Shown in pieces: positions 13,194 through 28,300 of a stretch of 64,000 nt of DNA; within the stretch, counting starts at the first letter, position 1; each line of letters opens with the position of its first letter. The stretch spans positions 1,554,680 to 1,618,679 of the forward strand of contig OZ037767.1 of NCBI GenBank assembly GCA_964035545.1. Direction: 5' to 3'. Origin of the DNA: Bugula neritina (lineage: Eukaryota > Bryozoa > Gymnolaemata > Cheilostomatida > Bugulidae). The notes beneath the pieces were generated by a model that saw only the letters and a list, made by a program, of their open reading frames with translations, was not told the origin of the DNA and did no database searches. The translations under genes and the position numbers were made by a program.

Positions 13194-16100
13194 TTAATTT
13201 ATGATTTACTGTATTTATGATCTGCCAGTTAAATTGTTAGAGAAGACAACTCTATGGCTTCATTTTTCTCTACTCCAGGTTTCACTGGATGACATATACA
13301 CAGTTTATATTTTATATATCCTTGTAAATATGGCATCATATTTTTAACATACTTTTAATTTTGTTTTTTTTTCTCATACGTTTTTTATTATATATATGTT
13401 GGAGTAGTTCATGAGTTAAATGGAATATTTTCCAGCATTATTTTACTTTAAGATAACAAAAAAGTTTATTCTGCCAAATAAATTGTTTATCTTTACAAAC
13501 CATCATAAAATTGAACCCCACCAGTATAAAGTTGGAAATAAGCATGTATGTTGAGAAAAACTAACATTTACTGCTTATCATAATATAAGTTTTTGGTCAT
13601 AATTATTTTGCAGGGTTAAAACTCTGCATATGGTCCATGCCACAGCTTATTGTATTTATTAGCTAGTTTATAATTTGTACCAAAGTTTAAGTAAATTGAA
13701 AAAAAAGATTTTGGATTAATTCATTTATACTAGATCTTGCTTTCGAAAAGGTTGCGTAATGTAGCTGAAGCCAACCATTTGAGTTATTTTCCCCTTTCCT
13801 ATTAGTGAAGTTCAAATTTAACTTCAGAATAGAAATAGAGTCTCCTTTTATTGCATTAGTTTTTTAAGTTATTGGCACAAATACAAGGCTGTTTTGTTGC
13901 TATAATTCAGCATAATGTAAAGTGGAGACAATCCCTTCTCACCTTATAATTATTCACCCTAATGTTGATGTTCATAATAAAGCAGCTATATATTGGTACA
14001 ATTATTTTGTGGCCAAGTGCCAAGATATTCTAAATAAACTGCAGCAGTGATTATTTTTCAACTGGTTAGGGAACTTTAACTAAAATCTATATGTATTTGG
14101 CATATGTATTACATAACATGCTAAGACTTTGGGTTATACTAACGCTTAAATTTTTGATATGGTAGGATATATAAAATTTTGTGTGACAATATCTTTCAAA
14201 AGAGTTTGTTTTTATAAAAAAATAATGAATAATTTTGCTTGTATCACAACAACAAGTAGGCTGAGGTTCAAATTATAGGGAATATTATAGTTTCATATCC
14301 GGCAATTCAACTTCTGTGAGTTATGTAAGTAAGATGTATTATATTTAGTGATAATAAATCTTATTTAATAACAACTGCAACATATTCTTGTATAGTTTCT
14401 TTATAAAAAAAAAATGGCATGATATGTCATTATTATGCATGAATGTATATAATATGCCATAGGCTATATAGCAGTATACCACAATCATATAATAACTGTC
14501 AAGTTACCTATTATATGTTAGACGTTGACAATATACAAGCTTAGATTAACTATATTGTATTTAATTGAGTTTTAAATTAAGATTGTTAATATATCTGGGA
14601 TTTTAGAGTAAATTAATATGTGGCAATATTCACCTGTAAAATGGTTTATTTTCTATAACATTATACCCGTCATTGCGTTACTGCTTTTATTTGCAAATTA
14701 CTGCGATATTATCAGAACTGCTGTTAGCCATACAAGTATTTTTATCCTCAACAATAATTAAAGCCATTCATTAAAAAATATGAACCTTTTACTGAAATTT
14801 TGCAAATTTATCAATTGCTAATGCATGTAAGTTTAATGCCAATAGTTGGCTTATTTGCTCTTTAAGGTAACAGTTATTGTTCCAGCTATTAATTAATTAA
14901 GTAATTGAATGTAATGAAGACTCATTAATGTATTGTCATTTATTTTATTAATTATGAGGAATAAAGAATAATTAGTATATAAACAATGTTTTGTATGGCA
15001 TCAAGCATTATAATTCTTCAGTTTAAGTTTTACTCAAGCTGTTTCAAGCTAATAATTTAAAATTTTGGATTTGACTTTAAAAAAAACAGAAGCTTGCACT
15101 TTTTAATTTATATAAAATAGCGTTCAGATAATTATCAAAGAAGCTGTTCATGAACCTCCTCTATTTTTCATCACAGTTCCTACTATTTCTGATTAAATTG
15201 TATTTTGCAAATCAATTATCAATTTTTTACCAAGTAACCGGTGCATATGCATATAATGTATAGGCAAATAATTGGTTCACATGCTTGTCAGGGATTTTGT
15301 TCTGAGGAAACTTCAGCATAAGGAGAATATAACAAACGCCTCAAGTCACGCTTAGCCTGCCATGATTAATATCCCTAATGGATCTTTCGAGCAATGATCT
15401 ATAACTACCCGCAACCCTAGAAAACGGCTGCAAAACCATCTACTTAATTAAACTTTAAACTTGTTTGAAGGAAATAACAACTCAGACATAATGTTTCATA
15501 TAAATAGTGGTACTAAATTCACATCAAAAGAATAACTGTTAAAAATTGCTGACATTTTAAATAAAAGTCTCAAATTTCGCATTTTAAATTTATTATAAAT
15601 GCATGCAAAGTTTCATAGGTTAAGTTTCATCTAAAACTGTTCTTTCAATTGTCACAGAATATAATATATATTATAATACAAGTGTAAATATTGTGTTTAT
15701 TTTTGGCTTGAACAATAAAAGACAGTAAATATAACAGATATATCTGTACAGTTGGTATATTTTTCAGTAAGGACACTAAATACTTTACAAAAGCCTGCTA
15801 ACATAATATCACGTCTTTTAAGACTATTTAAAGTTGACCAAAATAAAAATCATATAAATTAATGCAGAGAGAGTTTACAGTTCAGTCTCCACGATGAAGA
15901 GACTTGGTAACTTATTCGTCAAGGAAGAGTTTAGATCGTATATAAACAAATTGTAGAAAATTACGACACCGAGTCAATCTTAATATCATGTGTTATTGAT
16001 TGCTTATCACTCGCAAATGGGAAAACATAAAACACCAAACCAACTGAAAGAAAAAATAATTAGAATGGTATCATGGTACACAAATATCGTATAATTTAAA

Positions 16101-16420
16101 AGGTCAAAAATTCAAAGCAAATTATTCTTAAAACAAATATCCATAATGTCAAAAGAGCTGATTTATGCACATGAGCTACAGGGGTTAATTCTGGCTAATC
16201 TATTGCAGGGCATGTCCACGTTGACTAGATAGGGCATATTACACCAACACACAATGTCTTTAAAGTCTTTGGTTTGAGATTTTACTTGACAAATACGCGA
16301 ACATTGAGTATCAGCAGTTATCCAATAACTTAACTATTAATTTAAAACTATATTTCTTTGGTTCACCAGCTGAGTGAATGAACATAAAGATGTTAGTCTA
16401 ACACTAAGCTGGAAATATCT
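13194..16420. other. Intergenic region, TRIT1 3' end to OTX 3' end
   Basis: About 3.2 kb of AT-rich DNA with no recognisable exon. A minus-strand AATAAA at about 15701-15696 is a candidate end for the OTX transcript, which would give a 3' UTR of roughly 700 nt. Confidence 0.4.
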
Positions 16421-19400
16421 TTATGTGAGAAACAATTCGGGATGCGAATTGGGAGATGACCCAGTTCCGTGTTGAGGACTGAGATGGCCATTGACTGCCA
16501 TTCTAGGTGACTGGTGATAGACACCAGTGTTAGTTTGGTACATAGAGTGGGCTGAAGGCATCATAGGAACATTCATGGGTGGCAAATAGTCAGGAGGTGA
16601 GTAATAGTTGGGTACATTTGACGGTAGATTACTCATAACGGAGTGCATGCCGGATGAAGAGTACTGGTGTTGGGAAGAGTAGCTGTGAGGGTGATGTATG
16701 TTATGAACGTAAGAGTTGGACCTCTGCATGCACTGACTAGCCACTGAAGCTGAGCCCATTAAATCTAATGTCTGTGGCATGGTGGAGACTGCGCACCAGG
16801 CGTTTTGGCTGATGTTAGAGGTTGTTGGAGCTGATGACACACTATTAGCTAAAACAGAAGAGGTCACTGGAGGCAGTGCAGACATTGACACTGGAGTGGT
16901 GGGTGTGGCTAAGGTAGTCGCATTGGAGCTGCCTGCAGAAGGTGGGGAGCTCTTGGTGTACGGAGAACCGGGGCTAGAACTGGAGGCAGGAGGCGACTTG
17001 CTACCAGACTTACTAGATGACACTTTGGTTCGCGTTTTTGTGCTTTCGTTCCCCTTTTGCTGCTGCCTGCATTTTGCTCGTCTGTTTTTAAACCAAACCT
17101 GCAAATAGACATTTAAGACATGAGAGCCACAAAGATCAGGTCTGCAGTGTCAGATAAAATGACAACCCAGATTTCATTTTAAGCAAATAAATCTTGTGTA
17201 CAATGATGTTCCTGAGTATTCTTCCATAAAGAAGAATCAAATATTGACAAATTTTGTGAGTACAATGATATTTAATAGGTGTGAGTGACATCATTACAAT
17301 ACTGATTGCTTGCCTCAACAATAGACCATCTTTGTTCTCAACAAACCTACTTGGCCATGTAAGTTAGTGTTTGCTGATACACATATAGACTGAGTACAAT
17401 ACACATAGACTGAGTGCGTGTTAGCAAACAAATCAGGTTTAAATGAGGTGCTCTTACACGGAGTCAAGTATTGACTGCACATATGTCTACGGCAGACAAT
17501 CTTTCTTCCTCACTTCTATTATTGGCTCCAAGTCAAAAGAAAATCAAATATATCAACCTATCAAATTTCAGCTTGAGAAGGACTTCCAATAGCTGGCAAT
17601 TATCTCCGCAAAGTAATGACTCAATTTCAAATTTTAGTTTTTAGTTACTAACTCCGATGACATATTATTAAAAAAATTTCAATAAACAGGCAACTGGAGA
17701 GATGAAAACAACTACAAAGTGTTTATTATTATCCTCCATGATTTATTTATTTTAAGAAAACCGTATAGACATAACCTCAAATAACTACTGAAGCCTCTAA
17801 CTGTAGTCTTTCTGTCTACTCCTATATAGTGGGTAAAAATCTATACGACAATGTTTGAAATGTCGGCTTTGCATCTTATTAACTCCATCTCTCTAGGCTG
17901 GCATCCACATTTAGTGTTAGCATATACTTGTCAACTCAAACACGCTGCTTGTACTTTATGTACATTAGCCATTATTTTTTGTTGAATTAGTATTGTTTAA
18001 AAGAAGGTCAGTATCCCTAATAATAAACATTGCCGAGTGCGTCGGCAACCATGTTTATACAGGCTGGAAGATGGCGCCTCTTCATATTTGGTTCTGCTGC
18101 CCTGTATGTCGAAGGGGCTCCAACAATGTTTAGAGAGCTGAGCAATGACAATGTAAAAAAGTTTAAAAAATCTATAAAATTGCTCCCTTTTCTACTGTTG
18201 AGGAAACATTTTTTATAGGAATAACGATTTAATCTAAAAATTTGCAGATATGATCGGGCTGCAATGATTTCTTGATAATTTAGGATCAATTAACTAGGGG
18301 TACAAGAGTCAAAACCTTTATCTGTTTAGGAATGTAAATAAGTGATTTGCATATTTATATTATTATATGTTATCTCATTGAGTAATGGCCGTATAGCTTC
18401 AACATGGAGCCCTTAGTCTGCCATAAGATACTAGTATACATTTCACTGTATCCATCTATATTTTATATCAACTCGTTATCTGTATTTGTCAATATACCCA
18501 TAGACAGCTCCCTACACGGAGGCACCAAAACTATCTCTCTGTCGCTCAAAAACATTCCACAAACAAACGTAATGATACAATGGAAATTCTCAGTGTTCAC
18601 TATCCCCTTTAGTTTATTAAAAACGGACTATTCAAAAATCCTTATACAGGTATTAAGAGAAAATAATGACCAACATTAATTGAGATTTAATTGCCGTATT
18701 GCAACACCTTGATCTGAAGCAGTGGTGGATTGAAACCCTTTGAAATGATTTTAAAAAACAATATTACTTATAAAATATTTTATTACTTAGAGAAATTTAC
18801 TTAAGACTTGGGCAGCTGTTTACCATTCCGCTAATCCGGTGGGTTGCCAACCACCTGAAGAAGACTAATAAGTAAAGTTTAAGTTGATATGAAGTTAGCT
18901 ATAAAGTTGGTGGTTGATTTATAGGATATACTATAAAGTAGTGAACATTATAAAGTAGTAAGAGGGGTTAAGAAAGTATTGACGTAGTTGTGGTGAAGTA
19001 AGAGCTGGAAACCCATGTCAAGCAGTGCGCCACCAACTAATTACCAACAACTTATCAACTCTTTCTGTGAGAAAATGCTTTTCTAGTCTTAATGTAGAAC
19101 TTTCTCCAATTGTTTAAAAAATAAAGAAAAATTAACTATTTTTCCGCTGGTTGTTTAAAGACTGACCAGTAGACTCAAAATCTTTAATAAGACAAAGCCT
19201 ATAAAAATGCATTTTCAAAAAACCTAGTAAACCTGAGCTGTTAAAAAAATCACAAAATAATAAACAACTAGATTATTCAACAAAAAATTAAAAAAAATTA
19301 TATTTCATTTAGCATTCAACAATAGAAGGGATTTCCAAAGAAAATTATGAAATAGGGGATAACCTGTGGAATGAATGTTGACCAAAGTGTCACATTCACA

Positions 19401-22368
19401 CACTTGTAATAGCCAGGTCTGTGTTGTGTGTACATTGTAATGAGTATCTGTGGGTTTATCATGCTGTGTACACATTGGTTCAGCCATTATGGCTACAACT
19501 GCTAGGCTAACATCTATCTATTATAGATGATAGAAAGATCGTGGGCGTCTACCCTATCACCTATATTACTCAGTCCTATAATACAGCTAATTAACTATAA
19601 TATCTTATAAAATATTTTGGGGGCATCACTATAAAAGCAATGTTTAGTTTTTTGTATCGGCCATTTTTAAAAAAATAAGCTATTGAGTATTTTCTTAAGG
19701 CTGATAAGTGTGTGTATCAGAACTAAAGTTCTAACTGTTAGGAATTTATCTTTTTAAAATTGTTTTTACCAAATAATAACTACATATGTCATGGAAGCAG
19801 TTTTGTAGTAAGATCAAAGCAGCTCGACTCACAACTTCTTACCTGAACTCTGGATTCTGGTAGACTAATTTTGAGAGAGACCTCTTCTCTCATAAATATA
19901 TCGGGATATCTAGTCTTCTGGAACAGGTCCTCCAGTACGTCCAGTTGTGACCGAGAGAAAGTTGTCCTCTCTCTCCGCTGTTTTCTAGCAGGTGGTGCTG
20001 CAATTTAAAAGTTTTGTAAAATTTCTTGAAACATACACAGCAAAAAAACTAGATTTTATACTTTGTTTTCTCTTTTTAAGCACAATTTCGAGATAAATTG
20101 CAAATTTTAATAATAAAAACATAACTAGAAATTGGTTAAGAAACTTTAAAATACAAAACATTCAAGCAAAAGTTATACACAATAGAAGTAGAAGTTATTA
20201 CATAAAGGGAATATACCAAAACGTACAATATTTACAACTAGAAGTCATTAAATGCATAGTACAGCAAATTAGTTTAAATAACACATTTATATGCCTGTAA
20301 CAAGGTTAACTTTCATCTCCGTTTGAGGGTTAAAACAGCATTATAAGGTTTGAACTTATTCCTAGGGGAGAATGTCAGAGTTTAGTAATTCAATATTTTG
20401 TAATTTTATTACAATTTCTAAGCTCCGCCAACTACTAGGTGAGATTCAGCTGTATGCTTGATTACCAGGTGAGAAAAGGAAGGTAATGGCATGAAGGTGT
20501 ACATTAGCTAGTGCCACCATTTACAATAATATTATAACTAAATAAGTTATTCTGCTTCATCAATAGTTAGAACTCATGCAACTTCTGCTATAAAATCTTT
20601 GAAATATTTAAATAACTTTGAAAAAATTTGCAATTCCCACACTTACTAAAATTTTGAACTAGCTAGGAGAGCTGTCCAATGAATTCACTCTTGAATATAA
20701 AAACTTTTTCAAACATTTGTAGATTATAAATATTCAAAGATTTAATTTCAGTGCAAGAAAACAATAAAACTGGAGTTTTTAAAAAGATATTTAGCCTCAG
20801 TTTGTTAAAATAGCTAAACCAAAACTAAAAAATATTTTTACTTACATTAAAGTATTGACTTCAAACATGCTTTTCCAGCAATAGCATTAGTTGATTTACC
20901 CAACCCACCTTTTTTTTATAAGTAGTGAATAAAATAATTTCATTTTCTACGACATTATTTGTAGCCTTATCTGATTCTCTCACTTTAGCAAATATTTCAA
21001 CTCGATTTAAAATCTTGAGGACATTTCAATGGTTTCTTTTTACCAGATTGTTTAAAAAATATATATTTGTTATTTAGCACATAATTCTACAGGATGTAAG
21101 TGTCTGAACCAGAAATCTTTGAAACAAGTTAGAAGATGCACCACGCCCTGTGCCTTAACCACTCATTACAAGTCCATCAATTAGCCTCCATGTCATTCAG
21201 TGCAAACATATTAAATGAAAAATAACTGAACATAACAACAATAAATCTTTCAGGCAAGAGGCAAACCAACATCTTAATGTGATAGAAAGAGAATAACTAA
21301 AGGAGAAATAGCCAGAGACGTCTCAACCCTGTACGTAGAGAGCAATGGTTGACTGGTTTGGCTGTAAGATAATCTCCACTCTAGAAGTTACATCTACAGG
21401 AATTTACGGTGGCCTTGTAACCACATATAGCAGAAGGCTAGAGTTTGGTTTCGGATCAGGAGTGTAACAAACTACTTACCAGGAGTATAGGGGTTCATCC
21501 CTGGGTGCAACATGTCCATCCCATTAGCCCCCAGACCAAGTCCATTCATAGGATAGGCTTGGGCATGGTTCGTGGGTGGGTGAGGGTAAGCTATGTTGTG
21601 CATACCATAAGGGTAATTATTAAACGCAGCCATCCCCCTGCAACATAAACTTACAATTTTAGTAGATGATACTCAAATTTTGCATTCTACGAAGTCCTTG
21701 AAAGCTATTTTGACTAAGTGACTCAAAAGCTTTTAAACCACTTGCGTTTGACGCAGATGGCGAATTGATTTGGTTATTTACTGGCCGAACAATTAGCAAA
21801 GTATATCTTCATGCATTAAACTCTAGCTGGAAGGGATCTTGCTACCAGTTTAGCGTGTCACTCATTGCTTTACAGTAAGATACATGCAATAACTAAAATA
21901 GAATGATGGATGCAACAATAATAATGGTAATAAAATGTATAGTTTGAGATACTATATTAAAGAATACGCGTTTTGATACAACCATTTAGCTATTAATACC
22001 CAAGTTTTTAATATTTACATTTTAAAAAGAAAATAGTTGTAAGTTTGTAAAACTAAAGTGTATTAACTACTACAGCTTATCTCAAATGTTTGTCTAGAAG
22101 TAAACATAACACTATAGCATCAGAAAATTTATAGTAAATACTAAATAGTAGCTTAAATATTGAATTAATATAGATGACTATAATAGAAGCTGCCAGACTA
22201 ATAAAACTGTAGTTTCAATCCTTAGTATTTCTTAGTATAAAAGAGTCAGGCTGGGTTAAATACATTATAATGATACTATTCATCTATTACACCAGATTAT
22301 AATGTTATAAAATGTAATCCCTTATGTACACCCCTTACTTACTCTTGGTGGTATATTTCTGGTACCAT
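16421..22368 (-). CDS. OTX: OTX-class paired-like homeobox transcription factor
   Basis: Exons 22368-22343, 21637-21480, 19997-19843 and 17098-16421 join to 338 residues. OTX proteins bind TAATCC-type sites and pattern the anterior head and sense organs. Before the homeodomain is the OTX-type [10 protein letters not shown] stretch, then [19 protein letters not shown]. The homeodomain (about 68-127) contains [11 protein letters not shown] and ends [16 protein letters not shown]; lysine at homeodomain position 50 (K117) is the bicoid/OTX specificity residue. The intron within recognition helix 3 (CAG|gtaaga before VWFKN) is typical of OTX. The C-terminus keeps a CMQRS motif and an [12 protein letters not shown] stretch resembling OTX tail motifs. 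The first 26-nt coding exon is inferred; without it translation would start at the ATG at 21633 (328 residues). Introns are large (about 0.7, 1.5 and 2.7 kb). Confidence 0.95.
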
Positions 22369-22384
22369 GTTGTATTCTATTAAT

Positions 22385-25300
22385 AGAACGTTCAGAAAAG
22401 CTTGCTCAGCACCAGCTGGTCAGAATAAGTGTGAAGTAGCAAAAATATAGCCAGCTAGGTAACTGATCATAGCCAGCCAATCAAAGGTTCAATTTCCTTG
22501 ATACTTAGTTTCAATAGGCTCTTTTATAAACAAAAGTTACAAGTAAACAGAGTGAATTTTGACACTTCAGTCAGTGAAATAACTGAAAAATCAGGAACTA
22601 GATTGTCAGTTGGAATATTTCATAATGAGAATTATATTATCTACATTCTGTAGTAACACGGATTGCCACTGTTGAAATGCAAGGCAGTGTAGGTTACAAA
22701 CTCTGAATTTGCCAAAACCTTCACTCATTTAAGCACTAATTATAAAATTGACAGTAGCTGTCACATACAAATACTCTCGACTACAACTGTAAATATAAAC
22801 AGGTTCAGATATATGACAGCAAAAGGAGTGTATAGAGCAAACTAAAAGTACCCCCTCATTGAATGGCTCAAAGCATAACTGCTTGAAAAAAATATTTTGA
22901 CAAGGGCAATAAACATTCACACAGTAAACCCATATTTTGACCTAAATTATTTTTAGAAATAATACATTTAGTAATAGCTTCCAAAATAAAATTTCCCATC
23001 ATAAAATATGCATAATTTCAATAACAACAATATTTTATAAAATCTATATGAGATTAGAAAACTTAAAATAATTTTTAAAAATTGACCCCAACAAGGTTTA
23101 AATTTTATCCACTCCTTTTTAGGCAGTAGAATCCCTTGTTTTAAGGGACTGATGCCTGATGATGCCGTCAATTAAGATGTGCTGTTGAGGTTTAGCAAGC
23201 CTGTAGACAGCTTGTCTGTACATTGTGTGAAACCATATACAAATATAATATGTCAGCAATGCTTAACTACCAACATGAAAATCTACCCCTTACAACAAGG
23301 CTATTTACAAAACATTAGTTAATGGTATATATTTATATTATAATTATGATGAACTACTTGCCTTTGTATACATAGCCATTTCTAATAAACATTTTTTATA
23401 CCTGGCTACGAAGTTTTAGCCTTCATATATAGCCCAAGTTTGGCGTCTAAACTACAGGCAGTTGCATGCTCATTACATTATATAAACTAATTTGCTCCAT
23501 ACTGGTTATTAATATTATTATGTTTTACTGAACTAAAAATTTTGGTCAACTCAGAGTGATAACGTTATATAAATTAGAAAGTTTATGTATTATGAAAAGG
23601 AATGTGAAAAGAAAGCTAGCGTGCTCCTTCGTAATGGCAGAAGAAATTTGCTCAGTAATGTGTAAAGTAGCATGATAGCTTGTAATATCTATTTGATGAA
23701 AGGGTGGTCGTGTTATAATCATCATTTCGTGACAGAAATATGCAATATACCATATGGCTTGGCTAGTTTCCTCAATAGAGTATAATTGTGGTAAGAGACG
23801 TTACGTATTGTTACGTAGATATTATATTCATGTGTACAACTTTGCCCGGCTCCGTAGTATTGATTCATTATTAGATTTGCTCAAAATAAAAAAAATAATG
23901 AGAGTTGTTGACAAACTATTTTAAAAACTTTAAATTATGTTAAATTAAATAATTAATATTTACTTAACATTTGGATATATATTTTATAGAGAAGAGCAAG
24001 GAGTGGTGAAGTTAGAAAATATCAAATACAAACATCACGTATAAGACACTTACTTCAGTAATTCAATTATATTTCATAAAATTGTCAAAGTGTCAGATAT
24101 ATTAGTGATGCTAGAAGCTGATTGGTTAATCAAGCACTAAAAGCTGCATATGTTATGAAGCACCTACACCTTCACTGTCACTTGTTATAACTATTGTCAA
24201 TTTAAACCATAACTTATTTCAAATCTGCCACAAAAACTGAAGGGTAGTGAATGTTTACAATAACCGTTGAATCAAGCATGAGCAAGATAGAATAGACTTT
24301 TGAAAGCAGCACAAAAAGCTCAGGAAAGTGGATGCAACCACATGTGGCTAGCACCCACCTCAAGGTAATAAGGAATAAAATGGAATAAATATTTCAATTG
24401 TCAATTTTACACCCTCAGCGCTATATTCTACTACAAGTAGAGAGATGAGGCCTGTAAAGTATATTATAACACGGAGTGAAATTCTACACCTCCAATCACT
24501 GAAATACACTAACAAAGCAACTGGTTTTTGTTGAAAATAAATTACTCTAGTAAACTTATAGCTTGAAGGCATTGCAGTTAAAACCAGCTTTAATTAAAAT
24601 AGTTTAAATTCACTTTTCCCCTATACCAATTACCATACCTTTTAATAATTATATACTGCTTCTTAAATTCTGTTAGACTAGCACAGAACTCGGTGTAAAT
24701 TACTGTTTGTTTGTGTACAGACACCACTCTTGGACACCATAATTGCATAACTTCAATGTTCTCTGTTTCAATTTTCCCACGGTTAAATATTACAGTAAAA
24801 GAAATATTCATGCACACCTGTACCAGCAAATAATTTATTAGTTGTTACTGCATGCCATAAAAATTATATAAATTACCAGATAATTATAGTTCTGAAAAGA
24901 TTCCTGCCTAGGTTGAAAAGCAGGTTTTTCCTAATTTCTTTTGCTGTGTAATTCAATTAGATGAAATTACAACTATTAAAATACATTTTGTTCAAGCTGA
25001 CATGTGGCTTAAACAGTCTAAATTTCAAACATGTTTTTACTTTTGCAACTGATACATTTAGCTATCCTAGATCCTTGGGTGGTTAAAGCAAGGAAAGCTC
25101 TAGTATGAATGTAGGAAATGTAGCTTATCTAATCTTAGCTACTTAAAAAATTTGTTAATAAATATAATTTATTCTTTACTCTAGCCTAAACCAGCACTTT
25201 ACATACTCAAGCGATAAATTAAGATAAAATATAGTAATTTTAATACTAATTCAAATTAAGTTATATTAATTTTAATGTGCCTAACAATATCATTAACGAT

Positions 25301-28300
25301 AAAAACAGAAATAAAAGCTTTTAGTTTTACTTTTAACAAACCAAATAAAACTACTATCACGCTTTAAGTTTATTTGGTTAAAAAGGGAATAAACATTTGT
25401 CAGCCTAATAAATTATACTTATATTAGATTAAGAAACCCCAGCTAACAAACTTGTAAACTCTGGAAACTTCTGTCCCAGGCTCATTACTTTATAGAAACA
25501 TGCACCAAATGACCTTATACTTAGAGAAATGAGTAAAATATAAAATAAATTAGCTATGGCTGTGCCACGGATTATTTAATGTTAAAGTTAAACAAGACTA
25601 ACAGTAAGTAAAATATTTTATTATGATTTGAAAGTGTTGAAAAATTGAGTCTATACTTACAGGTTACCAAAATCTGATATTGCCTTGTTGTTATCCAGTT
25701 TGAGGCTGTAAGATACTCGATGTGACACTATCCAAACGTGTAGGAGAAATGCATATACGCCTGCATAAGATATACTCCCAGCACTGCGTCGTGAAGCTAC
25801 TGCAGTATACCTGTATTATATAAGTATGCCAGGTAAACACACAAACAAGATGTACTATAGCTGTAGGCAGCAGGTCAGCTGTGAGCTCGGCAGCACCATC
25901 AGGGTGAGCCGTGGCTGAGGAGCCGAGGACAGCTTGCATGTTAAAGGATGAGTGATGAAACTGAAACTATATTGATGCCGAGAGATGTTAATACTTCGTA
26001 ATAACATTAACATTTGTTGTTATAAAGTGCTAGTTTTATTCCATCTTATACTTGTATAAGCTTACCTTAGCTAAGTGAGTTTGAGCCGAGTTAAGCCTTA
26101 TCTATCTCCAGTGAGACTTTACGATACAATGTCTACTAATCCTCTAGATCACTAATAATGTACTCTATGCTCTATACTGCACTGAATATATATCATTGAG
26201 AAATGCAGTTAAAGCACCCTGTAAGCCCCTTCTGATCCTTTGCACACACACACAGGGTATATATATGCCAGTCACAGTTCCTAACTTAATTATCCAATCG
26301 AATGGCTAGCTGAAGTAGCACAGGTAAAGGTAGTCTAACACTACGAACTCTCGTCAAAAACGTGTAACAGAAGTAATGGTTAAGACTATACCTCGGGCTG
26401 AAGGTTGCGTAACAACCCTCTGGTATACAAATATTCTATTTGAATGAATGAAAGTCACAAACAGTAACTAAAATATTGTTATTTAACTACCAACTAAACA
26501 AGTCATAATATTGGCATAATGTTTTAAATTTTCAATAAAGGAAAAGAAAATATTAACTACACTCTACCCCAAGCAATAAATGTTGGTTTAAATTTAATTA
26601 TTTTTTATTATATTCATCAGGACTCTAGCAATAGTCGACTGAGGCTGGCTATTCAGAATATACTGTAGATGCATTTCTCCAACTAAGTTGATAAATAAAT
26701 TACGGTTAGTTGCTGCTTTGCAAATTAAACAAACATCTCATATTTGTTCAACCGTTACAAAGTTTGACAGAGTAAAAACCTACAGTTTGTTATTTAGCAA
26801 TACTTTTACTAATTTTCTCAGCTTTTCCTGCAATTTGGTTGCAGGGCCATCTACATGGGAACACTTATGTGTCAATTTGTGAAAATGCATCCTTACATAA
26901 CATTCTAAAAATATTGTCAGTGGAAAGAAAATATTATGGAATAGTGTGTGCTTACAAATAAAGGTATTCCTAGTTGCTGAAATTTTCCCACACACTGAAG
27001 CACTGTTATAATTATAATATAACTGACCACATGGCGGGAGTTTACCAACGCAATAATTTACCATATTTGCTTTATCAATTTTGTTTAAATTATACGTAAA
27101 ACTCAGTCCCTCTGTTTGCGTTACTGAAAGTCTCATCTGTTGGTTTTGAAACAACAAATATTACAGAAGCTGCTCTTCTTTATAACATTTCTTACCAGTT
27201 CCAGTGGTTATCTAAAATTATCTTGCATGAAGCTACAGGACATGTTTCCAATCGCCCCTTCCCACAATATTTATATATTATACTACAACACTATGCATAA
27301 CATTTGCTACAACAAGCATTGGGTGTATATTGCAATACGATGCCTGCAATAACAGGAGAAATAGAAAAATAAATATTTTTTCAAGAAGGTTATTTACCAA
27401 TGTGCAACGTAATTTTTGGTTTGCATCTACAAAATAATATTCTAATTTATATGCTTTATCTCTTTAAGATATTACATCATGTGACCAGCATTATTAACAT
27501 ATGGCTGTAAGTTTTTTGAAACTACATACAAAATATAAATAGCAAAACAAAAACGGTTATATCCACATATCATTTTATATGTTGATGTTTCAAAATTGTT
27601 GAATCAGAAAGATATGTTTTCCATCAGAATGCAAATTGGTTTTGGTTCAATTGACAAACTAGACGAATCATTAAAGTTCTAATGAAAAGCACATTAAAAA
27701 TAAAAAATTAATTATTTCCCTCAAGTTATTCTGAGATAGATACGTTGAAGATACATGATGATAAAACACAAGTATCTGAAGATGGTTTCCAGCTACTTCA
27801 TTAGTTGTCATAATATAAAAAATCTATATCCTTGCATGTCTAGCTGTAGAGAAATTGCAATCAAGGGAGATTAGTAGGGAATTAATTCACGTAAATCTAT
27901 CTAATACTGTCTAATAGAATAGTAAGGCCTTGTATGTGCATGTACTTGACTATATTCGTACGTATGATGCTCCTTGCTTGATCGCTTATGGCCATTGCCT
28001 TTACAACTAGCCGCCTTTACTTCAAATATCTCTATATACAAACATTTTATATTTCTAGGAAAGAAATCTATAAAAACTGCTATTATTGACTTGAAGATGG
28101 CTATTTGAATATATTTTAGTCATCAATATGGTATAATTTCATTTAACTATAAGGCAAATCATAACTTATTTCATCATGTCCCAAGAACAAATGTTGCTTT
28201 TAATGTTTAAAATGATTTGCTAAATTCTGAATTACAGAGCCTGATGTAAAAGTAATTTTAGATGTTATAAATAGTACTTACTGAAAGCAGAAATGACTAC

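Noticed and set aside
21095-21185. Second tRNA-like segment on the minus strand (GAGTGGTTAAGGCA and GGTTCAGACA)
   Set aside because: A- and B-box-like words are present but stems do not pair and the B box is poor; too weak to call a tRNA or SINE.
25671-25939. 82-codon minus-strand open frame ending near a strong donor
   Set aside because: The donor may be a non-coding OTX exon; the translated sequence resembles nothing and is not claimed as coding.
26780-27157. 125-codon minus-strand open frame between OTX and EHBP1
   Set aside because: No recognisable domain, composition like translated AT-rich DNA, no splice context. Kept as unexplained but not called.
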